Assembly: GCF_016906535.1 (NCBI RefSeq)
Contig: NC_057379.1
Span: 1,922,001-1,986,000, forward strand
Reading direction: 5' to 3'
DNA: 64,000 nt
From: Rhizoctonia solani
Lineage: Eukaryota; Basidiomycota; Agaricomycetes; Cantharellales; Ceratobasidiaceae
Shown here piece by piece: positions 56,283 to 64,000 of the stretch. The first letter of the stretch is position 1, and each line of letters begins with the position of its first letter. The notes beneath the pieces are model-generated. The model did no database searches and was not told where the DNA came from. It saw only the letters and a program-made list of their open reading frames with translations. The position numbers and the translations under genes were made by a program.

Positions 56283-57485
56283 AGGACCCCCAATTATCCT
56301 GGGGGAGGCTTCTTTGGCTTCCACATATCACGTGCAGGTCCACTCTCTGGGTGATTGTTTTTCTGGGTGCTAACACCGTCAAACAATCAATTTTGATTGT
56401 GATGGTATTCAACTCGCGTTGTTGTTTGGGAGTTAGGTAGCGTTCCTGGTACATTTAGCTACTGTATTTACTAGTCTAAATTAAAATCAATTGTTTTCAT
56501 CCTCTGTTTTGAGTTTGAAGTCCCAGGTATATGCGCTTGCATTTTGTTCAGGATTACTAAGGCTCGGGGAACTTCTGTTGTTTTCCCATGCCAAAAAATT
56601 TAGCTGTTCTTAGCGTATTGCGTGATCATTGTTAGAGTTGGAGCTCGTTTGCAATCATCCTTAAAACTCGTACACATACTATGGCAAGTTTAGGCAAACT
56701 ATCCGCGCGTAATATCATTCGGCCTGGGAAGGATATAATCAAACGGAATAGCGCGCTGTCCGCCCCTAGTACTTTCTTAGATTTACTCCCTGCCTTTGAT
56801 ACTCCGGGTCTTTTGTCTGGATTCTGTCGGAAAAACAGCTTGTACTTGGGAGAGGTAAGTCTTGTTTCAATCGTATATGGACAAGTTCAAACTGAATATT
56901 ATAGTTATGGCTATATACATCAAGGAGGGTGGATACAATGGGATGAACCTATGGGTCCCCCAAACCAACCATCTTGGCCATATCTCATATGTCGCCGTCC
57001 AAATCTATCAGAAGATTGGATTGCGGGCCAAGTACCGGGCTATACATCTTGGTCGGCCGATGGAGATCCCCTACTACCAACTGGTACCAACAAATGAGCT
57101 CTTGATGCGCGTCGGCATTGTAAACACACCAGGCTCGGAAACTGAGGACGTGGAGTTGAAGGATTGCCACATTCTCAAGGATAGGAATGAACTGACGCGA
57201 CTTTTACCTGAGCTAGAGAAGGCCGGCATACCGCGAGTGGGCTCAAAAACTGGAGCGGGGTCATAAAAAAAAATATGTATATATTTAGAGATAAATACAT
57301 TTAAGCGCCGGGCACATACGGCCCAAGGCATCATTCAACTTCCGGACATGGAAGGCTTGGGGTCCAAGGCATCTTTGGGTTCCGGACATGAGTCCTATGA
57401 GCGGCCGCCAAAAAGCTTCCGGATATGAACACTAGTAGAGGGCCGGATTTCCAAAGAAGCCTCCCTTGTGATAATTGGGGGTCCT
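56283..57485 (+). mobile_element. hAT-like transposon, 1,203 bp, with TIRs and 8-bp target duplication
   Basis: The left end AGGACCCCCAATTATC is repeated inverted at the right end (GATAATTGGGGGTCCT, 57470-57485). A second inverted pair, GGGAGGCTTCTTTGG, lies just inside each terminus. The 8 bp TGTGAGGG flank both sides (56275-56282 and 57486-57493). Neighbouring satellite units contain the uninterrupted empty site CAGTTATGTGAGGGTGAGTC (for example near 55517-55540), so the insertion and duplication are certain. An 8-bp duplication is typical of the hAT superfamily. No hAT transposase is inside; the element carries only the small gene at 56681-57266, so it is non-autonomous. Confidence 0.9.
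56681..57266 (+). CDS. Small spliced gene inside the hAT-like element
   Basis: Exons 56681-56854 and 56925-57266 with a 70-nt GT-AG intron, phase 0, predicted 171 residues. It begins MASLGKLSARNIIRPGKDII and continues through FLDLLPAFDTPGLLSGFC, GGYNGMNLWVPQTNHLGHIS, VQIYQKIGLRAKYRAIHLG and ELTRLLPELEKAGIPRVG. There is no membrane segment, signal peptide, zinc-ligand pattern or dimerisation motif of hAT transposases. Both exons are free of stops. It may be a captured host gene fragment, a passenger gene, or the remnant of a longer element-encoded protein. I do not recognise the family. Confidence 0.55.
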
Positions 57486-57493
57486 TGTGAGGG

Positions 57494-57543
57494 TGAGTCA
57501 CATGACCACCCACCGCTCTACCCCCTACTATTTTTTAAGGATG
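57494..57543 (+). repeat. Satellite block 3, right remnant
   Basis: The interrupted unit resumes with TGAGTCACATGACC and runs to CTCTACCCCCTACTATTTTT before the trailer. This is the same ending as block 2. Confidence 0.85.
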
Positions 57544-57700
57544 TACTAGCGCTGTCCCCCCTTTGATTGTTTTATGCAAAATGTCTCTTGACGTTTTGCA
57601 GCTAAGCTTACAACTTTGAGAACCCAGTATGTGATAGCCAGATGTCTCAAAAACCTTACATGTAGCTCTATAATTATTTTTAATCAAAACATTGCGTGTA
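57544..57700 (+). repeat. Array trailer, copy 3
   Basis: Third copy of the trailer. The hairpin arms are GCAAAATGTC (57576-57585) and GACGTTTTGC (57590-57599) with a TCTT loop, one G:T-type mismatch. Confidence 0.85.
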
Positions 57701-59029
57701 CTCAACAAAACATTTGACCTATCTTGTTTGACCCACCTATGAACGCACCCTCAGTCTGGTGATCCAACACAGAAGATTAGCCACTGCTGACCAAGCATGA
57801 AACAATCAACAAGCGCACCAGTTTGCAAGAACAGCAACTGACTTGGGATCTTTGATCATGTACATAGATTTTCAATTATGATTTTATAAGTAAAGTCTAT
57901 TTTACATGGACCATTCCTTACGGAAAGGCAATACATGAAGTCCAAGCGCTAGCACAGCCTCTGCTGTGCGGGCCAAGTCCGTCCCGTCCTGACGGAACAA
58001 TTTAGGACAACAAATTTAGAAGAAATCCTTACAGAAACGTACCCATTGGCTGCCTTTCTGTAACAATTTTAGAACATCCCGGACATTCTAAAAGTCAGTT
58101 TAGAAATGAGGCCCAGTCCAGATGCAGATCACACCGTGGAACTTGGTGTGGAATGCGCTCGGACGCAGATTTGGATATTGGAGGGGGGGTGTTTTAAACG
58201 TCTAAAATCTTTTTTTAGAGAGGGGGGGTATCCCCCCCTTCTATTTTGTAAAGCACGTATCAAGCTTTAGAATGGAACAAGATCAAGCTGATAAGATAAG
58301 GCCCTGAAGATTTGTAACCAAATTGGGAGTTTGGCGCTTTGCAGTGACTGCATATATTCCAACAGTAATTACAATATATTAGAGACAGGGGATAGGGGCG
58401 GCGCAAACAAAAAGCAGCCTCCCCTATCCTCAGTCCTCTGCGCTCTCCCACCTGTACAAACTTGCTCCCCACTCACCACTTCAATATGCCTGCTGAGAAC
58501 GCGTGATCCAACCCCAGGCCCTTGCGGAAAAGCAAGGGCCACGCCAATGCGCCTCTTGAGCCCAAGTGTCCTCTTCATAGTCAAAGCATTTAAGGGAGTT
58601 CATTGTACCGAGTTATTCAATTACATCCTTGAGCTGTTATACACCCTTTTGTATACTTTTGCAGCTTCATATATGATGTATGATAACATATGCCCGCATA
58701 CACTGGATAATTGGGGCGGACTTGGTACAGGAGTAAAATTGAATTCAATTAAAAATTTACTTTTAGAACGCAATTTCTATTTGCATGGGCCATGGCTTAC
58801 AGAAAGGCATTTTGGACAGGTCTACTTGTTGGACCAAGCTTGCACAGCCTCCTGCGTGCAGGCCAATTCCAAGCCATCCCGGCAGACCATTTTAGGAGAC
58901 CAATTATTTCTAAAATCCTTACAGAAAGACACCCATTCTATGTCTTTCTACAGGGGGCCCTATGGCTTGTTATACAATATAATATTATTAAGCACTTGCC
59001 AGTGAATTGCTATACAGATTTTCAAATTG
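57701..59029. other. Non-coding part of duplication copy 2
   Basis: Matches 49105-50889 except for the absence of about 455 bp. It holds the same pair of diverged direct repeats (about 57890-58060 and 58774-58946). No additional gene is supported. Confidence 0.5.
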
Positions 59030-62000
59030 TTACTTTTTTGCGTCAACAGAGTGATTACTAGCTGAGAGTTTTGATGCTTTCAGACGGAACACCTTCCTCT
59101 GTGAGCTTCCACCTCCTGTGACTACTGAGTGCCCAGATGTAGTAGGTGCTGTGGAGCTAGACCCAGGCTGTAATTGCAACAGCTGCTCTGGTGTAGCAGT
59201 AGCTGCTCTTGGCTGCGCACTTCCAGATGGCCTGGGAACAATTGGTGCTTGTCTTGAAGAGCTACCACTGGCAGCTGGATCTGTACGTGTTGGCATGCTG
59301 CTTGGTGGATCCATGGATGGTGCTGTGCGCTTCTTGGCTGGCACCAATATTGGCCCTTGAACAGATAACGTGTGTCAACCTTGGCAGAAAATGTGTTTAA
59401 ATGAATCCATACCTGTCGCAGATAAAGGCTGACTTGGCTGTGCTGTTGCCGCAGCCACCAATGACAGGTCAGAAGAAGAGTGACCAAGTCTTGCCTTTTT
59501 TGCATGGAACTTAGTCTTCTGTTGACTACTGGCCACCATTGTCCGGGCACCAATGGCATTTGGTGTAGTGGTAGGTACACCCTGGGATACTTCACAACGT
59601 TAATATTCTCTTTGCACTCCGCAATCAATATCCAAGAAGAACTTACTCAACAACTCATCAGTTTGTTCTGTGCTTCCTGTTGATGATGTTGGAAGAGGTT
59701 GCATGCTCTGTGTCATAGGGACTACTGTCAGAATACATTGCTCCTGATCAGCAATGGTCAAGCTTTATCTAGGCTGGAGCAACGTACAATTGCTTGAGGG
59801 AGCACCGGAAACCTGTGATCCCAGTGCCTTGGCTAGGGCTAGCTTTTGAACAGCATTTGCATCTTGAGAGCATTGTTCATTTTGGCTTTTTCTCTTGCGT
59901 GGCCCAGCTTTGGAAGTGGATGGTTTTGTACCCTTTGTTGAAGAGACTGCAGGGATCTCCTCCAAGTCAAGCTCATCGTGATCATTGGAGTGTGGCTGAG
60001 CAATTTCCGAGTACACAGTTTGCAAGGTTCTTTGCGAGCTCAGGAAATGGTTAGAGAGCTGTGCCTTACTATCTGCGTAAACATTCAGGGCCAGATCAAT
60101 TCCCTCTGGCGCCATGATGTTGTATACAGCTACATCTCGCAGCTGCCCAGGGCGATCAACGCGACCCATGATTTGGTCAAGCTCAAGCCCAGACCAAACA
60201 CTGCTCTGCAGATGGGAAAATTTGTTAGACAAACTGAGTGATGCAAACATTGAGCCATACATACTACAATGATCACAACTGAGGCTTCCACCAAGTTGAG
60301 ACCAGCTGAGCCTACATTGCTGATGATCATGATTCGGCATGATGGGTCGTTGGCAAACTTCTCAACAGACCGTTGACGCTTGGTGGTAGCCATAGAGCCG
60401 TTGTACGTCACATAGTCTTTTTCTTTGAGAGTGAGCATCTGATATAATTTTCAGTCATCAAACATGAAGTTACAAATAACTTGCAAGAAATAAGAGCACT
60501 GACCTTTGCAATGAGCGCTTGGTGCTGCTGAAATTCCACGTATATGAGAAACTTCCGCGGCTTCTTGCTGGGCAAAGGTTCTTGAACAAGCCTTGCTTTA
60601 TCCAGCGTACCATCCTCAAGCAATGCAACGGGTTTGGGGTTGCCAATCCAGAACCACTCAATCAGTCCCATGACACATTGCATCCTTGTGGACATCTTCT
60701 GGGGCAGATTCTCCACTGTCCAGTCGTTGGTGACTTTGTTTGTCAAGGTACCACGATCAAGCTCCTGAGCCTGCTCTTCCAGCCGTAGCGCTCCCAGCTT
60801 AGCCAGCATGCCAGCAAACTTCTGTTCTATCAGGAAGTTCTGATTTGAGATTGGTAAGCGTTGGTGTAATCAGCTTATATGGGAAAGCAAATTTGACTTA
60901 CATGCCACCTGACATTCTTGCAATCGCTCCGTTCCACCTCCCCTGTGCCTGAGACCCATTCCATGCATTCATCTACATCCTCATCCCCATTGTCACCCAC
61001 ATTGTCCTGCGCTCGCTTTCTTTTTTGTCTCTTGGCAGCCTTAGCCTTTTGCGCCAGTTCTGTTCTGTTATAAATCATCAACAAAGTCAGTTGTTGTGTG
61101 ATAGAATACGGAGACAGGAGATTATATCTGAGAGAAAGGCAAAAAAGGGCAAGACATACTTTTTGCTCTTCTGCTGTGTGTGCTCTTGATTGATGACCCG
61201 TTGCATTTCTTTCTCTTCTTCATTCATGGGTGCCCAAGCAATGAACTTCTGTACAAACGGGAGATCCAAGATTCGTCTGCCCAAATAGTCTAAGGACTCA
61301 TTTGTGCGACAAATCATGATGGGGAGAAGAAGCAAGCGCAACATGTTTAGTGGCTGCTTTGAGACATGAATCATATGGAGGATGCTCCGCTGGTCCTCAG
61401 CTGGTACTTGCTTTCCAGTTCTTCCTTGATCTTAGCAGCGCGGGGGTGTACAAGGGAATTTTGCCAAGTAAAAGTGCCGCTTGAAGCTCCCTTTCTACTG
61501 TGGCTTGAATCACCGCTGTGCTTGTAAGCCTCCAACTTTCATTACCAGTTGACAGCATTTCCTGCATCTCGTTCCAGACCTGAACTCCTTGCTCACCAAG
61601 CAATGGCTGGTAGCGCAGGTTTCGTCCAAGAGCAAGCAGGCACTAGTACGCACAGGCGTAACGTAATGTCAATGATGCGCTGGTGTATAACATAGTCAAA
61701 TGACTTACTTTGAGCGACGTAAACAATGGTGTGGCGGTTGCTCCAATCACCAAGGACGAGGACTGATAATGAGCTGAACCCCTTGTTGAGTGTGACTGCT
61801 GTTTCAGAGATTGTGTATCTCGTCCACAGCTGCCACCCGAAAGCGCATTCCAAAGAGTGAGCCTGCATTGCTGATCCCTGCCTTGAAAACAGGTGTCTCG
61901 CCTTAGCTTTGTACTCCCTTGCATCTTTACCCTTGAATGCAGGAGGGAGCTGTAAGCACCGTTTTGCTTCCTTTGCAATAGCCTGATAAGGTCACCGGAT

Positions 62001-64000
62001 TTATTTAATAGTTCTACCAGCATAGTCAATGAATGTACACTTACCGATAGGTCTGCAATGATAACCACTCGCCCTGCATGCTCCAAGTCTCGTCCAGCTG
62101 CACGCGGTATGGACCTGTTGGGTCACTGCAAAGCTCTCAAGGGTGCCGCTCTCAACTGAGTACCGGACAGGAACAAAACTACCAAGCTGGGTAAACTTCT
62201 TCCATTGCTCCATCCATTGATTGCCAAGTGTCCGCGGAGTAATGACAATTGATGGCAAATTTGGTATGGTCTTTTGGCCTGCAAAGTATGGCGAGCTTTG
62301 CTCTACAGGTCACAGAGTCAGAGTCAACCAAACAGCACATCAGCCACACAAACGCCACTCACCTTGGATAAACATGGGTGTTGCAAGACGCTCTTTGGCT
62401 GGCAGTTCCGTTGCTTATAGTAATGTTGGATCATGCTAATGACCCCAATGATTTGCACCGTCTTTCCAAGTCCAACATTGTCGCACAGTAAAGTTGGTTG
62501 GGCGCAATCGCCACTCTCTGTGTGAAAGCGCCTTCCAAGATTCTGAGAGTGCCTACCACTTGATGCCAAAACGGCACGCACGAGTTTTGGCCAGTGGAGC
62601 CATGTCTTTGGCGCTTTCACCAGTGCCAGGCTCTGCAAACGGAACTGATCCACACCTGGCAGTCCTAGCTGGGCCCACAAAGCCTCCGTGGACAAGGACT
62701 TGAGATGCGATACCCCAATATCCTCGCACCCATCCACCAAACTGTGGAGACCAGAGACACCAACTGTAGGGATAGGAAGCTCGGACTCGTCAAGACAGCC
62801 AACTCCATAGCAGTACTCCTCAACATAGTAAGCATAGGCAGCCTGCATTTCTTCTTCGCGGACCATCTTGAGTTGACTTGCTTTTAGATTTTGACGCCGC
62901 TGGTTCAAGAGTTCCTATAAGCAATAACTTACACACAAGCTGGTTGGTACTCACTCAGATCATCCTCAAGACTTCCAAACCCAAGACTTGACCATAACTG
63001 CTTCAGCGTACGTTCCCTGGACAGGAAGTGAAGCTCATCAACCTCCTTTGTCCCTATTGCTATCTTCCGCCAATCAGTCAAAGCCCTTGTTGCGTCACGC
63101 AATGCCTTGGGGATCTGAGCCTTTGAGCATCTATTATAACAATCCATTAGCTTGGCGTTTTCATGAAGCTTGGCTTGCTTACCTTCAGTTTACTGTGACC
63201 TTTTGCATTCTAGCACATGATGTGGTTACCTTACGCTTTAAGCTCCGCGCAAGGTTCTCATACTTGCGCTGTGCAAAGCAACGAATTGTAGGGATCAGCT
63301 CTGGGACAACAGTCCCACGACTGCTGACCCCTGCATCGCCAAATAGGGCTCGAGCCAAAGCTGCTTGCACATCTCGTTCTTCCAGCCTTGCATGGGTGTC
63401 AGCTATAGGCACCTGATGCTCAAGAACACGCTTGGTAGCTGGACGTTCCTGCGTGTATGATTGTGGTCAAATACTGAGACGTACTTGGTCATGTAAAACT
63501 CACCCTGTTTAAGCTTCTGTCATCCTTCCAGAGATCGGCAGGAGTAGCCCCAATCTTTCCCAAAGTCTCCTCCACTTGATTCATGACGCCGCCCTTCCTG
63601 TTGATTGCAGCCAATACCAGGTTGCGATACGCAGCATACCCATAAGGGTCCGGGCCACCTTTCTCGCCTCGAGTAGTGGACTTGATTGTCTTGCGGATTG
63701 GTATCTTCCTCACATAATCCGCCTTCCAGGTATCCCAGAAATATTGCAGGAAGCGTTCTGCAGCCTGACATGGAGCCCAAGTGCCTTCCGGCGATTTTCG
63801 GTGATCGAGGCTATTGAAGACTCGGGCATGGTGAGGCCCAGTTCCTTGCTTGAATCCAACTGTGGGTCACTGTCGCCAACTACATCAATCTCAGCATCGT
63901 AATAGTCCTCACTACCCTTTAGAGGAAACAGCCCAAAAAGCTCCCTCCACACGTTGCTTGTCCAGGGAGGGCAGGTTAACGGGTGTGACTCGTTCATAGC
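59030..64000 (-). pseudogene. SNF2-family helicase, copy 2, decayed and 5'-incomplete
   Basis: A longer copy of the gene at 50890-53137, running off the window edge. The N-terminal lobe is visible: Walker A as CDNVGLGKTVQIIGV (near 62450-62490), motif Ia as SIVITPRTLGNQW, motif II as VDEIH (near 61812-61826) and motif III-like LVIGATATPLFTSLK (near 61720-61760). The C-terminal lobe has motif V ISNVGSAGLNL and motif VI QIMGRVDRPGQLRD. Decay is clear: TGA at 61804-61806 directly after DEIHNL, a frame change between motifs II and III, another near 62100, and one near 63750. SNF2 proteins remodel chromatin or act in repair. Here the gene looks inactive, although some frame changes could hide introns. 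Proximity to satellites and transposons suggests a transposon-associated or expanded family. Confidence 0.85.

Larger units (their letters stand above)
57487..61275. repeat. Segmental duplication, copy 2
   Basis: Counterpart of 48885-53137. Sequence identity is high by eye throughout. Many single-base differences are C/T or G/A at CpG sites. SNF2 sequence continues without interruption past 61275, so this copy preserves the junction that copy 1 lost. Confidence 0.85.

Noticed and set aside
1..64000. tRNA or rRNA genes
   Set aside because: I looked for A/B-box-like and rRNA-like sequence and saw none that I could support. A covariance search such as tRNAscan-SE would be needed to exclude tRNAs.

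Overview
The window reads as nuclear DNA of a basidiomycete fungus, probably an Agaricomycete of the Rhizoctonia/Ceratobasidium kind. Genes are split by many 47-80 nt GT-AG introns. The recognisable products are fungal: a complete SEC31, an exomer subunit of the ChAPs family, a membrane-anchored P450, a PARP-type zinc-finger protein, and WW-like membrane proteins of a type I associate with Agaricomycetes. The genus is an inference from family content, not from a marker gene.

Region 1 (1 to about 40.8 kb) is gene-bearing. In order: a 76-codon ORF (977-1207, -); a decayed and an intact copy of a possible permuted papain-fold family (2952-4699 pseudogene, 5290-6895, both -); a zf-PARP protein (7533-11007, +); two tandem 11-exon WW-like membrane proteins (11303-13267 and 15776-17774, +); a ChAPs/exomer subunit (19919-22735, +); a cytochrome P450 (23283-25419, -); a 180-residue protein related to the first ORF (26660-27202, -); an unrecognised eight-exon gene (about 27298-28500, -) sharing an upstream region with SEC31 (28851-33665, +); a broken acidic/basic-rich gene (34775-36499, -); and two closely packed membrane-protein genes (37700-39535 and 39597-40796, -). 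SEC31 (COPII coat) and ChAPs (cargo export from the trans-Golgi) both serve secretion, but nothing in the sequence shows they are co-regulated.

Region 2 (about 41.1 to 64 kb) is repeat- and transposon-dominated. An 83-bp satellite, each unit carrying an inverted repeat with 9-bp arms, forms three arrays. Each array starts with the same leader (41111, 43957, 53138) and ends with the same 157-158 bp trailer (43650, 48948, 57544). Array 2 is split by an insertion of about 4.06 kb (44790-48846) that contains a decayed spliced gene. Array 3 is split by a 1,203-bp hAT-like element (56283-57485) with terminal inverted repeats, an 8-bp target duplication and a small intact spliced gene. Two copies of a SNF2-family helicase gene lie on the minus strand after trailers 2 and 3. 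The first (50890-53137) is cut off exactly where leader 3 begins. The second (59030 to beyond 64000) keeps more helicase motifs but has stops and frameshifts. The two copies belong to a segmental duplication of about 4 kb, and many of their differences are CpG to TpG/CpA.

Most exon models were worked out by hand from splice sites, reading phase and, where possible, a paralogue in the window. The WW pair, SEC31, P450 and zf-PARP models are in phase throughout. The start of 27298-28500, the first exons of the ChAPs gene and the whole of 34775-36499 remain uncertain.
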